Assembly (NCBI GenBank): GCA_964568395.1
Contig: CAZMPN010000004.1
Span: 1 to 64,000, forward strand
Source of the DNA: UBA6016 sp964568395
GTDB lineage: Bacteria > Campylobacterota > Campylobacteria > Campylobacterales > UBA6016
DNA: 64,000 nt
Direction: 5' to 3'
The position numbers and the translations under genes are program-made. The notes beneath the pieces were generated by a model that saw only the letters and a list, made by a program, of their open reading frames with translations, was not told the DNA's origin and searched no databases. Numbering within the stretch: position 1 is the first letter of the stretch; each line of letters starts with the position of its first letter. This document shows positions 27,070 to 36,090 of the stretch, piece after piece.

Positions 27070-28481
27070 CAAAGTTTTGATTCCTCTATTAGCTGGTTTA
27101 GGCTGTTTTTATACGTCTCGAGCATTTCCGGGCTCGTCGCTTCAAATCTGGTTACCAGTACCGGGGTCGTGTTGGACGCGCGTATAAGCCCCCACCCCTC
27201 TTCAAAACTAACCCTGACGCCGTCTATATCTACTATGCCCATGATTTGCGGCAGATATGAAGGCGGATTTTTGAGAGCGGCTTTGATTTTGTCTATGATC
27301 TTAAACTTCGTCTCCTCCGTTACTTTGACCTTTATTTCGTCGGTAGAGAAGAGCTTTGGCATGCCGTCCATCTCTTTGTCTAGGTCGACGCCGTGCTTTA
27401 TGAGCTCAAGTACTCTCATGGCTACATATACGGCGTCGTCAAAGCCGAACCATCTGTCGTTAAAAAACATATGCCCGCTAACTTCCGCGGCGAAGTCCGC
27501 CCCTGTCTCCCTTAGTTTTACTTTGAGGTTGCTGTGCCCCGTTTTGTACATAATCGACGCGCCGATTTTATCTATCTCGTCATACATGACTTTGGAGCAT
27601 TTGACTTCGCCTATGACCGTCGGTTTTTTGCCCTCTTTGGCCATATCGCGCGCAAATATGAGTGCGAGCTGGTCGCCCTTGATGTTGTACCTGTCGGTTA
27701 GCACGGCTATCCTATCGGCGTCGCCGTCAAAAGCGAATCCTAGTTTGAAGCCCTCTTTGTGCATTAGCTCTTTCAAATCTTCCAGATTGTGCTCTTCGCT
27801 AGGATCCGGGTGGTGATTTGGGAAGGTGCCGTCCGGGTTTTCGTATATGGACTTAAAATTTATGTTTAGTTTTGAGAGTATGTCTATAATGGATAGCCCC
27901 GCTACGCCGTTGCCGCAGTCTATGGCGACTCTCGTGTCCATTTCTCTTAGATGCGAAAACTCTTTTACCAGGTATTCTATGTAGGCTTTTTTGGCGTAGA
28001 TCGTATATATCTTGGTCTCTTTGGAGAGTGCGGTATAGGTCGCGTCTACAGCCATTATGCTTTTGCCGAGCTCCTCTATCTCTTTTCCGAAAAACGGAGC
28101 TTTGTCTATCGTGATTTTAAAGCCGTTATACTCCGGAGGGTTATGGGACCCGGTTATCATAACCGATGCGGATGGGGTTATTTTTTTGTCTCCCGCCTCC
28201 CATTCGAAGAAATTTGTAAAGTAGTTGATGCCGGTAGTTACCATTCCCATGTTAAGGACGTTGCAGCCGCTTTCCAAAAATCCGAGAGAGAGCCATTCAA
28301 ACAGGGTTGGAGAGTGTGTCCTCGCGTCAAAACCTATAGATACGAACGCTTCATTGTTTTGCTTGTTGCATCTCGCTTTGACGGCGCTTCCCAGATAAAA
28401 ACCTATCGCTTTGACCGTTTTTTCGTTCAGCTCTTTTTCAAAAATGCCTCTGATGTCGTACTCTCTGAAGATTGATTGCAT
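27069..28481 (-). CDS. Phosphomannomutase/phosphoglucomutase
   Basis: 470-residue alpha-D-phosphohexomutase, AlgC-like. Motifs: phosphoserine loop TGSHNPPEYNG, metal loop DGDADR, sugar loop EVSGH and phosphate loop RASNTTP. It supplies mannose-1-P or glucose-1-P for surface polysaccharides. It heads the minus-strand run with pyrC and the two-component genes, and lies next to the nucleotide-sugar epimerase. Confidence 0.93.
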   Translation of the reverse strand: MQSIFREYDIRGIFEKELNEKTVKAIGFYLGSAVKARCNKQNNEAFVSIGFDARTHSPTLFEWLSLGFLESGCNVLNMGMVTTGINYFTNFFEWEAGDKKITPSASVMITGSHNPPEYNGFKITIDKAPFFGKEIEELGKSIMAVDATYTALSKETKIYTIYAKKAYIEYLVKEFSHLREMDTRVAIDCGNGVAGLSIIDILSKLNINFKSIYENPDGTFPNHHPDPSEEHNLEDLKELMHKEGFKLGFAFDGDADRIAVLTDRYNIKGDQLALIFARDMAKEGKKPTVIGEVKCSKVMYDEIDKIGASIMYKTGHSNLKVKLRETGADFAAEVSGHMFFNDRWFGFDDAVYVAMRVLELIKHGVDLDKEMDGMPKLFSTDEIKVKVTEETKFKIIDKIKAALKNPPSYLPQIMGIVDIDGVRVSFEEGWGLIRASNTTPVLVTRFEATSPEMLETYKNSLNQLIEESKL

Positions 28482-28513
28482 CGGTCCGTCCTTTTTTGAA
28501 GTTTATACGCGCC

Positions 28514-29566
28514 TTATACTTTATAAAAGCCTCTATACCACTCTACAAAGTTTTTGATCCCCTCTTTTACGCCGGTTTTCGGCATATATCCCGTGTCCCT
28601 TGAGAGATCGGAGATGTTGGCGTATGTTGCCGGCACGTCACCCGGCTGTAGGGGCAAAAAGTTTTTCTCGGCCTTCATGCCTAGGTTTTCCTCTATCGCT
28701 TCGATAAACTCCATTAGGCTTACTGGAGAGTTGTTGCCTATATTATATACCCTGTAGGGAGCTTTCGAGCTTGACGGATCCGGATTTTTACCGCTCCATG
28801 ACGAATTTGGGGTCGCCGGGTTGTCTATCACTTTTATGACGCCGTCGACTATGTCGTCTATATATGTAAAATCGCGTCTCATGTCGCCGTGGTTAAACAC
28901 GTCTATCGGTCTGCCTTCCAATATCGCTTTCGTAAACAGAAAAATAGCCATATCCGGACGTCCCCAAGGGCCGTAAACGGTAAAAAACCTAAGTCCCGTC
29001 GTACGGATACCGAATAGATGGCTATATGTGTGCGCCATCAGCTCGTTTGATTTTTTGCTTGCCGCGTACAGGCTTATAGGATGGTCTACGTTGTCGTGTA
29101 CGGAAAACGGCATCTCTTCGTTTAGACCGTATACGGAGGAGCTTGACGCGTATGAGAGATTTTTGATGCCAAACTGTCTGCACGCCTCCAGAATGTTTAT
29201 AAAGCCTGTTATGTTGCTATCTATGTATGCGAACGGATTCGTAAGGCTATATCTCACCCCCGCTTGCGCCGCCAGGTTGCAGACCGCGTCCGGTCTTTCT
29301 GCTTCGAATATCTTAAAAATAGCCTCTTTGTCTTCTAGGTTCGCCTTGTAAAAAGAGTGCCCAGCACGGCTCTTGCTTACGGTTTTTTTATTGTTTTCTA
29401 TCGCCTCTTTTTCTATGCCGAGCTCGGATAGCCTTGCGTATTTGAGGTTTACGTCGTAGTAGTCGTTGACGGAGTCTATGCCGACCACCTCGTCCCCTCT
29501 TTCCAGTAGTCTTCTCGCCAGGTTAAAACCTATAAAGCCGGCCGTTCCCGTGATTAAAACTTTCAA
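28514..29566 (-). CDS. NAD-dependent nucleotide-sugar epimerase (UDP-glucuronate 4-epimerase type)
   Basis: 350-residue short-chain dehydrogenase-fold epimerase. The NAD loop is GTAGFIGFNLA; catalytic Ser/Tyr/Lys are in SSSVYG and YAASKKSNE. The insertions NDYYDVNLKYARL and the FLPLQPGDVPATYA end resemble UDP-glucuronate 4-epimerases (capsule/LPS). Its TATAAT (29606-29601, minus strand) overlaps a divergent TATAAC for fliW. Confidence 0.88.
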   Translation of the reverse strand: MKVLITGTAGFIGFNLARRLLERGDEVVGIDSVNDYYDVNLKYARLSELGIEKEAIENNKKTVSKSRAGHSFYKANLEDKEAIFKIFEAERPDAVCNLAAQAGVRYSLTNPFAYIDSNITGFINILEACRQFGIKNLSYASSSSVYGLNEEMPFSVHDNVDHPISLYAASKKSNELMAHTYSHLFGIRTTGLRFFTVYGPWGRPDMAIFLFTKAILEGRPIDVFNHGDMRRDFTYIDDIVDGVIKVIDNPATPNSSWSGKNPDPSSSKAPYRVYNIGNNSPVSLMEFIEAIEENLGMKAEKNFLPLQPGDVPATYANISDLSRDTGYMPKTGVKEGIKNFVEWYRGFYKV

Positions 29567-29646
29567 ATATACTCTCCATCCCCGTAGGCTTAATTGTTCG
29601 ATTATAACATAAAACGTTTTTCGGCTTTAAAGCTTTTTGGGCTAAA

Positions 29647-30072
29647 ATGACCGAAAAGCTAACCAAATACACAAAGGAACAGCGCTTGGTTTTTGAAGTT
29701 AAGTATCCAATCCTAGGTTTTGAAAATGTTACGAGTTATGATTTTGAGACCGTAGACGATAACTTCGCCACGATAAAGAATACACAAGATAGCGTGCCGG
29801 CATTTACGCTAATAAACCCTTTTGTTTTGAGGGAGTACTCTTTCGATATTCCGCTTGCCGTCAAGGCGTTGATGGAACTAAAAGAAGACAGCAACCTTCT
29901 GGTGTATCTAATCCTTATCGTAAAAAAACCGTTTCAGGAGTCGCTTGCGAACTTCTTGGCTCCTATAGTATTCAACGTAGACAATAAGACGATGTCCCAA
30001 GTAGTTCTCGACGAAAACATATATACTGACTACTTGCCGGCAGAGCAGATATCCAAATTTATCGCAGATTGA
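29647..30072 (+). CDS. fliW: Flagellar assembly factor FliW
   Basis: 141-residue protein of the FliW family (VKYPILGFENVTSYDF, FTLINPFVLREY, LIVKKPFQESLANFLAPI). FliW binds flagellin and CsrA, coupling flagellin export to translation. No good ribosome binding site precedes the ATG; TATAAC at 29603-29608 is a candidate -10 giving a leader of about 30 bases. It lies six bases before glnD. Confidence 0.88.
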   Translation: MTEKLTKYTKEQRLVFEVKYPILGFENVTSYDFETVDDNFATIKNTQDSVPAFTLINPFVLREYSFDIPLAVKALMELKEDSNLLVYLILIVKKPFQESLANFLAPIVFNVDNKTMSQVVLDENIYTDYLPAEQISKFIAD

Positions 30073-30078
30073 TAAAAA

Positions 30079-32625
30079 GTGAGCGAGCAGACTCTACGCT
30101 ATAAAATAGAGCAGCTGGTCGGCTCCGGAGCCAGCGACTTCGAGATATCCAGAGAGTTCAAAAACCATATAAAAGAGTATCTAGGCTCGTTAAACGAAAT
30201 CTTCGAAGCCGATTTTGGCAGGGAGTTTTTGTATCGCCATACAAAAGAGCTCGACTCTTTTTTGGTTGAGATGTTTAGATATATACTCAGGGACAGCTTC
30301 GGCGACTATCAACCCCTTATCAACTCCATCCCGGTTACCATGGTGGCCCTGGGAAGCTACGGTAGACAACAGCTGGCGGTCTACTCCGACATCGATATTA
30401 TGCTTTTGTATAAGGATATCAAAGGGTATCAGCTAAAGCCTCTTTTGGAGAGATTTTTATACATGGCGTGGGACGCCGGGCTAAAAATCGGGCACAGGGT
30501 GCATGAGGTCTCGGAAATCCCAGAGGCCGTAAAAGCGGATATTACTATCAAAACGGCGATTTTGGAATCAAGATTTATCTGGGGTTCGAAGTTCTTGTGG
30601 GTCGAATACCAAAACAAACTCTTTCAAGTCAGGAAGACGGAGCAAAAGGAGTTCGTATTCGCGAAACTAGAGGAGATGTCAAAAAGACACAAAAAATATA
30701 AGCTCTCCATGGAGCCCAATATCAAAGAGGGCATAGGCGGGCTCCGGGACTCCAATACGCTTTTTTGGCTCGCCACCTCCATATACGGCGTATCCGCAAA
30801 CAAAGAGCTTATCGGAAAGCTTTTTTGTGAGGCGGAATATAAAGAGTATAGGCAGGCGTTGGAATTTTTGTTCAAACTCAGAAACGCGCTCCATCTGCTA
30901 GCAGGGAAAAAACAAGACGAGCTTGTGATGCAGACCCAAAGAGAGGTCGCGCTGAAGCTTGGATTTCGTGACATGAAGAGCCAAAAGGCCGAAAATGCAC
31001 TAATGGCAAAGACGCTGCGCTCCATGCAATCCATAAATCTTTTCTCCTCTATTAATTGCGCGAAGCTCGCCAGAAAAATAAGCTTCGACGAGGAGTGCGT
31101 CTCAAGGCTAAAAGAGTTTAGAAGGATAGGGGGCTTTTTTGAAGTAGACGGTGTTTTGTACGCTAGATTTTCGGCAAAAAGCGAAAATTTATCAGAGGCT
31201 TTGAAGCTGCTTTTGGCGCTGCAAAAAGACGGCATAAACTTGTTTGACTACAGTGTTCACCAATATCTTATCAACTCGGCCTCCCAGAAAAGACAAAAGA
31301 AGATCGCAAAAGAGCTTCTACTAAATATACTATCGTCAAGCAGATCGCACCAGCTTCTTTTTATGCTTTACGAGACCGGAGTTATAGGCAGGCTGTTCCC
31401 GCCTTTTTTGCACATAACCCATCTGGCGCAGTTTGACGGATATCATACCTATCCGGTCGATATACACACTTTGGAGAGCATCAAACATATCGAAAACATA
31501 GGCGACCCGTTCGTCAAATCGGTTTACGACTCTTTCGCTACGGAGGATAAAGGCTATTTGAAGCTCGCGCTCTTGTTTCACGATATCGGCAAAGGCAGAA
31601 ACAAGAACCATTCGCTGCTTGGGGCCAGGATCTTTACTACGTTCGCGAAAAAGATAGGGGTCGACGATGGAAGGATGGAGCTTGTGAGAAGAGTTATCGT
31701 CCATCATACCCTTATGTCAAACACGGCGTTCAGGGAGGATTTGAATAATGAAAAAACCATTCTCTCGTTCGCCGGAAATCTGAAGAGCAAGAAAGCGATA
31801 GATTTTCTATATGTTTTGACCTATGCGGATCTGAGCTCGGTCGGACAAAATATATACAGCTCTTTTAACGCCACCCTCCTAAAGGAGCTATACCTAAAAT
31901 CCATACAAAAAATAGAAAACAGGAATCTTCTCTCGGAGGCTAGCGGCAGGCTCGCCAAAGAGGCCGCGCTCCAAAAAAGCGAGGAGTTTAAGGCTTTGCC
32001 GCCCGTTCTCAAAAAGAACATACTATCCATCGCCTCTAGCCTATTTTTTATCAAATACTCTTCGCCGCAGATAATAGATATATGCAAAAGAGCCAAGCAG
32101 ACGGACGAGTTTGCGTTCGCGCTCAGCAATAGTCCGTATTTTAGCTTCGAGATAATCTCCAAAAAGTGGATCAACTTTGGAAGGCTGCTGTCGCGTTTCG
32201 CGTTTTTGGATATCGTGTCGATGGATATTTTTAAGCTCTTTGACGGCGCAAAATATTTCAAAGTCTCTTTTTCCTCGGCGGTCGAAGAGGACGAGCTTTT
32301 TACGGCCGAGGAGATCATAAGAAGTTTTTCTATCAGCGACGATAGCCCCAGCACGACCAAAAAGCCCGTTATCAAAAGATCTGACATATCCTTTGATTTT
32401 GGGCACTCCGAGACCTATGCGAAAATGCTTTTGACGACCAAAAACCAGCAGGGTCTTTTGGCGTTCGTGATAGAGGTATTTGACGAGCTTGGCATAGATA
32501 TCGCTACCGCGAAAGTAGGAACTATCAAAAATGTAGCGAAAGATATGTTTTTGATTGAAAAATCCAGCGGGATAGAGAAGAAGCAAAAAGAGGTCGTAAA
32601 AAGACTTATAAGCGGAGGGGCTTAA
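30079..32625 (+). CDS. glnD: Bifunctional uridylyltransferase/uridylyl-removing enzyme GlnD
   Basis: Senses glutamine and modifies PII. The 848 residues contain a nucleotidyltransferase domain (ALGSYGRQQLAVYSDIDIML, near residue 95), a central helical region, an HD hydrolase domain (LFHDIGKGRNKNHSLLG near 497) and a C-terminal ACT domain (TTKNQQGLLAFVIEVFDELG); only one clear ACT repeat is seen, where E. coli GlnD has two. The start is GTG. It converges on glnB, its likely substrate. Confidence 0.93.
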   Translation: MSEQTLRYKIEQLVGSGASDFEISREFKNHIKEYLGSLNEIFEADFGREFLYRHTKELDSFLVEMFRYILRDSFGDYQPLINSIPVTMVALGSYGRQQLAVYSDIDIMLLYKDIKGYQLKPLLERFLYMAWDAGLKIGHRVHEVSEIPEAVKADITIKTAILESRFIWGSKFLWVEYQNKLFQVRKTEQKEFVFAKLEEMSKRHKKYKLSMEPNIKEGIGGLRDSNTLFWLATSIYGVSANKELIGKLFCEAEYKEYRQALEFLFKLRNALHLLAGKKQDELVMQTQREVALKLGFRDMKSQKAENALMAKTLRSMQSINLFSSINCAKLARKISFDEECVSRLKEFRRIGGFFEVDGVLYARFSAKSENLSEALKLLLALQKDGINLFDYSVHQYLINSASQKRQKKIAKELLLNILSSSRSHQLLFMLYETGVIGRLFPPFLHITHLAQFDGYHTYPVDIHTLESIKHIENIGDPFVKSVYDSFATEDKGYLKLALLFHDIGKGRNKNHSLLGARIFTTFAKKIGVDDGRMELVRRVIVHHTLMSNTAFREDLNNEKTILSFAGNLKSKKAIDFLYVLTYADLSSVGQNIYSSFNATLLKELYLKSIQKIENRNLLSEASGRLAKEAALQKSEEFKALPPVLKKNILSIASSLFFIKYSSPQIIDICKRAKQTDEFAFALSNSPYFSFEIISKKWINFGRLLSRFAFLDIVSMDIFKLFDGAKYFKVSFSSAVEEDELFTAEEIIRSFSISDDSPSTTKKPVIKRSDISFDFGHSETYAKMLLTTKNQQGLLAFVIEVFDELGIDIATAKVGTIKNVAKDMFLIEKSSGIEKKQKEVVKRLISGGA

Positions 32626-32644
32626 CCCTCTCGCTTAAGATTAT

Positions 32645-32983
32645 TTATATGGCTTCGGCGCCGGTTTCCCCGGTTCTTACCCTGATAACCTTGCTTACGT
32701 CCGAGACGAATATTTTGCCGTCCCCGATTTTGCCTGTTCTGGCCGCGCTCACGATAGCGTCGACTACTTTGTCCTCCATACCGTCTTCAATAACCATTTC
32801 GATTTTGATTTTAGGTAGGAAATCCACTACATACTCGGCGCCTCTGTATAGTTCGGTATGGCCTTGTTGTCTACCGTAACCTTTTACTTCGGATACTGTC
32901 ATACCGCTTATGCCTAGCGCAGAGAGTGCTTCCTTGACATCGTCTAGTTTGAACGGCTTGATTATAGCCTCAACTTTTTTCAT
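32645..32983 (-). CDS. glnB: Nitrogen regulatory protein PII
   Basis: 112-residue trimeric signal protein binding ATP/ADP and 2-oxoglutarate. The T-loop tyrosine for uridylylation is Y51 (TELYRGAEYVVDF). It follows amtB, the classical amtB-glnK pairing, so its role is probably to gate AmtB; GlnD nearby would modify it. AACAAGGAGAAAGCG precedes the ATG, and a perfect 10-bp hairpin separates it from amtB. Confidence 0.95.
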   Translation of the reverse strand: MKKVEAIIKPFKLDDVKEALSALGISGMTVSEVKGYGRQQGHTELYRGAEYVVDFLPKIKIEMVIEDGMEDKVVDAIVSAARTGKIGDGKIFVSDVSKVIRVRTGETGAEAI

Positions 32984-33000
32984 CGCTTTCTCCTTGTTTT

Positions 33001-33027
33001 ATGCCTATAAAGGTTGATTATAGGCAT
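33001..33027. repeat. Perfect 10-bp inverted repeat between amtB and glnB
   Basis: ATGCCTATAA (33001-33010), seven-base loop, TTATAGGCAT (33018-33027). In the minus-strand transcript it starts ten bases after the amtB stop and ends nine bases before the glnB ribosome binding site, with no U-run behind it. It is therefore more like an mRNA processing/stability element or an operator than a terminator. Confidence 0.7.
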
Positions 33028-33036
33028 TTTACTAAA

Positions 33037-34359
33037 TTATATATGAAACGCTTTCTCGCCGTGTGTAGCTTCGTCAAGTCCTACGCTTTCATCTTCGGCC
33101 GATACTCTGCCGCCGCCTGTTAGAAGCGAGGATATTCCGTATACGATAGCCGTAGCGATAGCCGTAAATACTATAGTTACAAGCACCGCCTTCACCTGTA
33201 TCATTACTTGGCCAGGATTTCCGTATAGAAGGCCTTTTCCTGCGGAGTTGATCGCAGGGTTTGCGAATATACCAGTAGCGATTGCGCCCCAGATACCGCA
33301 TAGAGCGTGGATGCCGAATGCGTCAAGAGAGTCGTCGTATTTGAACGCTTTTTTGATTACGTTTACGCCTACAAATCCTAGAACGCCGGCTACTACGCCT
33401 ATTACAATCGCCGCGCTATTGTCGACAAAACCTGCCGCAGGAGTGATTGCGACAAGACCGGCAACAAGACCTGATGCAAGTCCGAGAAGCGTGAATTTTT
33501 TGTATACCACGTATTCCACTACCATCCAAGAAAGCGCAGCAACCGCCGCAGCCGTATTTGTTACAAGGAATGCGCTGGCAGCGATACCGTCCGCCGCAAG
33601 TTCGCTTCCGGCGTTAAATCCGAACCATCCGAACCATAGAAGGATAGCGCCTAGAACGGTTAGCGTAACGGAAGAAGGGAATATGGCCTTTCCGTAATCC
33701 TTTCTTTTGCCAAGCATCAAAGCAAGCACAAGACCCGCGACACCGGCATTGATATGAACAACTGTGCCGCCGGCGAAGTCAAGAGCCCCGTCTTTGGCCA
33801 GGAAGCCGCCGCCCCATACCCAGTGCGCGATAGGCGCATAAACAACAGTGATCCAAAGAACTACGAATATCATCCATGTCGATAGTTTTAGTCTCTCGAT
33901 TGCGGAGCCGCTGGCTAGAGCCACGGTGATGCCCGCGAACGTCATCTGGAACGCTACGAAAAGAAGCGTAGGGATATTTCCAGTCGCCCAAATATCGGTT
34001 ACTTTTACGTCGCTCAAAAATAGCGTAAGTGAACCGATAACGCCGCTTACGTCTGCGCCAAATGCAAGGCTGTATGCCCAAAGCACCCAAACTATACTAG
34101 CTATCGCATAGCCGGTAAAACTCATGGCTATTGTATTCAGAAGGTTTTTTGCCCTCGTCATACCGCCGTAAAATAGCGCTAATCCCGCAGGTGTCATAAG
34201 CATAACAAGCGCGGTAGCCGTAAGTACCCATGCCGTATTTGCGCCGTCAAGCTTTGGAGCAGCTGCTGCCGCTGCGGCTACCGGAGCCGTTGCGTTTTCG
34301 TCTGCCAAAAGCATAGCCGGTGCAAGAAGGAATGGCGCTAAAGAACTTAGCTTTTTCAT
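33037..34359 (-). CDS. amtB: Ammonium transporter
   Basis: 440-residue Amt channel with a cleavable N-terminal signal (KKLSSLAPFLLAPAMLLA) and eleven membrane segments. Conserved Amt features include TAWVLTATALVMLMTPAGLALFYGGM (pore entrance; landmark AGLALFYGGM), the twin-His region (GGTVVHINAGVAGL) and DDSLDAFGIHALCG. The C-terminus ends in the cytoplasmic tail bound by PII (GLDEATHGEKAF). Followed by glnB. Confidence 0.95.
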   Translation of the reverse strand: MKKLSSLAPFLLAPAMLLADENATAPVAAAAAAAPKLDGANTAWVLTATALVMLMTPAGLALFYGGMTRAKNLLNTIAMSFTGYAIASIVWVLWAYSLAFGADVSGVIGSLTLFLSDVKVTDIWATGNIPTLLFVAFQMTFAGITVALASGSAIERLKLSTWMIFVVLWITVVYAPIAHWVWGGGFLAKDGALDFAGGTVVHINAGVAGLVLALMLGKRKDYGKAIFPSSVTLTVLGAILLWFGWFGFNAGSELAADGIAASAFLVTNTAAAVAALSWMVVEYVVYKKFTLLGLASGLVAGLVAITPAAGFVDNSAAIVIGVVAGVLGFVGVNVIKKAFKYDDSLDAFGIHALCGIWGAIATGIFANPAINSAGKGLLYGNPGQVMIQVKAVLVTIVFTAIATAIVYGISSLLTGGGRVSAEDESVGLDEATHGEKAFHI

Positions 34360-34365
34360 CTCTTG

Positions 34366-34397
34366 CTCCTTGTGTTTTAAAATGCACCAAAATTATA
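34366..34397 (-). promoter_or_regulatory. amtB promoter and leader
   Basis: On the minus strand: TATAAT (34397-34392), three bases, GGTGCATTTT (34388-34379), A/C-rich bases, then the ribosome binding site AAGGAG (34371-34366). The block GGTGCATTTT-N-AAA-N-ACAAGGAG is almost identical to the porin leader. Confidence 0.55.
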
Positions 34398-34428
34398 TAC
34401 AATATGTCAGCTTTTGGCCAGCATTAAT

Positions 34429-34445
34429 TGATTAAATTTTAATCA
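34429..34445. repeat. 17-base palindrome upstream of amtB
   Basis: TGATTAA-ATT-TTAATCA, a perfect 7-bp inverted repeat about 32 bases upstream of the amtB -10. Its position suits an activator or repressor site. The arms are A/T-rich, which raises the chance of coincidence. Confidence 0.4.
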
Positions 34446-34491
34446 TATACTACATTTTTGTTTGTTTTTATTTTCGGCTTGTAGGTTTTTT

Positions 34492-34526
34492 AAAAAATAA
34501 AAAAGGCGGAGCCTAAGCCCCGCCTT
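34492..34526 (-). terminator. Terminator of the porin gene
   Basis: On the minus strand AAGGCGG, a ten-base loop and CCGCCTT are followed by TTTTATTTTTTA. It lies about 40 bases after the porin stop. A classic intrinsic terminator that separates porin from amtB. Confidence 0.85.
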
Positions 34527-34564
34527 ACAGGAGTGTTATGAAGTGCGTGTAACCTTCTAAAAAA

Positions 34565-35914
34565 TTAGAAGTTGTAGTTTAGCGTCGCCTTGAATGTTTT
34601 TCTATCGAGGGAATTAGTTTTACTATCAACCGATTCGAAAACAAGTTTTGCGTCAAGGTTTTTTACAAGCGCGCTGTTGCATGTGTAAACAACGTCCCAA
34701 ACCGCAGTATCGGCGTCATTGTTGCTATTATACTGATTTTTCAAATCGAATTTTGTGTAAGCAGCGCCTATTGTCCTAGCTCCAAGACCTAGTTTTTCTA
34801 GGCTATAGTCTACGCCCGCTTTCCATACTTGCGCGCCGTTGAAGCTGTTTGCGCCGTTGCCGGAGTTGTACCAGAACTCATCAGCCATAGCAAATTCAGG
34901 ATAGCCGCCCCATGCGCCAAATACAAATGTGCCGCCATCTACGCCATCTTTTTGTTCGCTAACTTTATTGAATGCTACATATGGAGTTAGGCCTACGCTT
35001 GTTTCAAGTGAAGCTTTTGCGCCGTATACGTCATAGTTTGCTTTTCCGTTGCCAGTAGCAGCCGTCATGGCCAGCAAATCTTTTGTTTTGCCGATGTTTT
35101 GAATATTGTAGTATTGGGCCGCAAGGCTAAGGGCTGTTTCTTTGGCGACTTCAAGTTTGTAATCCGCTTGTAGATACAGGGCATTTACTACGTCAACAGC
35201 TCTGTATTCCCATGCTTGAAGCGTAAGGTCTTTTATAGAGTTGTTAATTGCCGCAAGAACATATACGCCTTTGTCCCCTACCGTATGCGTTGTATTATCC
35301 ACATTTGAACCGAGTGCGCTTCTTGACATAGAGTGGAAACCTATTCTAGGCGACCTGTCTGACGCAGAATCAAGTCCGGCCATTCTTGCTACATAACCAC
35401 CGATAAGCGTAGTGCTTGGAAGGTCTGTGTTGATAACAAGAGCCGCTTCAAATAGGTTTGGGATTACCCTGATATCGTCAGAACCCGCAAGAGGAGTATC
35501 TATTTGCTGTCTACCTACTTTTACCGTAGTCTTTCCGAATTGGCCTTGTACGTATGCTTGTCCAAGTAGGCTATACGATTGTGGGTTGCCAGTGTTTGAT
35601 TCGCTGAACATGAAAGGATCGTTTTTAAGCATTATTTGGCTTTTTGTGCCAAGGTCTTGAACCGTGTAGAACGCAGCGCCTACAGATATGCCGTAAAGCG
35701 GAGCGGTTTCATATGCAAGTTTGCCGCCAAGCCCAAAAGCCGAGTTGTCAGGCGTACCGGCATCGTTAGCCGTGCTTGACAGGTCATTTTTTATATACAT
35801 CGCTCTGATTTGACCGGATGTTTTGCCTTCTTTAAATGCGCCTGCAAGGTCGCTAGCGGCAAATGAAGTTGTCGCCAATGCTGCTACCGCAGCTATGCTT
35901 AGCATTTTTTTCAT
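34565..35914 (-). CDS. OprD-like outer membrane porin
   Basis: 449-residue beta-barrel porin with a signal peptide (KKMLSIAAVAALATTSFA). The sequence is dominated by alternating Gly/aromatic strands, has a SGQIRAMYI segment near the mature N-terminus and ends in Phe (LNYNF) for BAM recognition. OprD-like porins are major outer membrane proteins in several Campylobacterota. The ATG at 35914 has better spacing from AAGGAG than the ATG three bases upstream; the longest in-frame start (35941) overlaps the leader and lacks a signal sequence context. Confidence 0.85.
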   Translation of the reverse strand: MKKMLSIAAVAALATTSFAASDLAGAFKEGKTSGQIRAMYIKNDLSSTANDAGTPDNSAFGLGGKLAYETAPLYGISVGAAFYTVQDLGTKSQIMLKNDPFMFSESNTGNPQSYSLLGQAYVQGQFGKTTVKVGRQQIDTPLAGSDDIRVIPNLFEAALVINTDLPSTTLIGGYVARMAGLDSASDRSPRIGFHSMSRSALGSNVDNTTHTVGDKGVYVLAAINNSIKDLTLQAWEYRAVDVVNALYLQADYKLEVAKETALSLAAQYYNIQNIGKTKDLLAMTAATGNGKANYDVYGAKASLETSVGLTPYVAFNKVSEQKDGVDGGTFVFGAWGGYPEFAMADEFWYNSGNGANSFNGAQVWKAGVDYSLEKLGLGARTIGAAYTKFDLKNQYNSNNDADTAVWDVVYTCNSALVKNLDAKLVFESVDSKTNSLDRKTFKATLNYNF

Positions 35915-35919
35915 CATTT

Positions 35920-35950
35920 CTCCTTGTTTTTGAAAATGCACCGTATTATA
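35920..35950 (-). promoter_or_regulatory. Porin promoter and leader
   Basis: On the minus strand: TATAAT (35950-35945), two bases, GGTGCATTTT (35942-35933), A-rich bases and AAGGAG (35925-35920). The same order and nearly the same bases occur in front of amtB. Confidence 0.55.
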
Positions 35951-35983
35951 GCTAAGTAAGGACTGTATTACATTTATGGGGTA

Positions 35984-36000
35984 TGCCTAAAAAATAGGCA
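35984..36000. repeat. TGCCTA-N5-TAGGCA palindrome upstream of the porin
   Basis: A 17-base palindrome with five A residues in the centre, about 35-50 bases upstream of the porin -10 and 90 bases before the divergent NtrC-like gene. It could be an operator. The arms recur inside the amtB-glnB hairpin, but with a different spacing. Confidence 0.4.
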
Positions 36001-36090
36001 AAAAATTACGATATATCTGTTTTTTAGTAGTCATCCTATATAATCCTGCTGATTTTTTAGATAGTTACTATATTAGAGTCGGAAATAAAA

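Noticed and set aside
27022..27816. 264-codon plus-strand frame opposite phosphomannomutase
   Set aside because: It is a mirror of the well-conserved minus-strand gene, Ser-rich, with no recognisable domain or ribosome binding site.
33001..36000. TGCCTA/TAGGCA arms at 33001 and 35984 as one shared operator
   Set aside because: The arms are separated by 13 bases in one case and 5 in the other, so they probably do not bind the same dimer in the same way.
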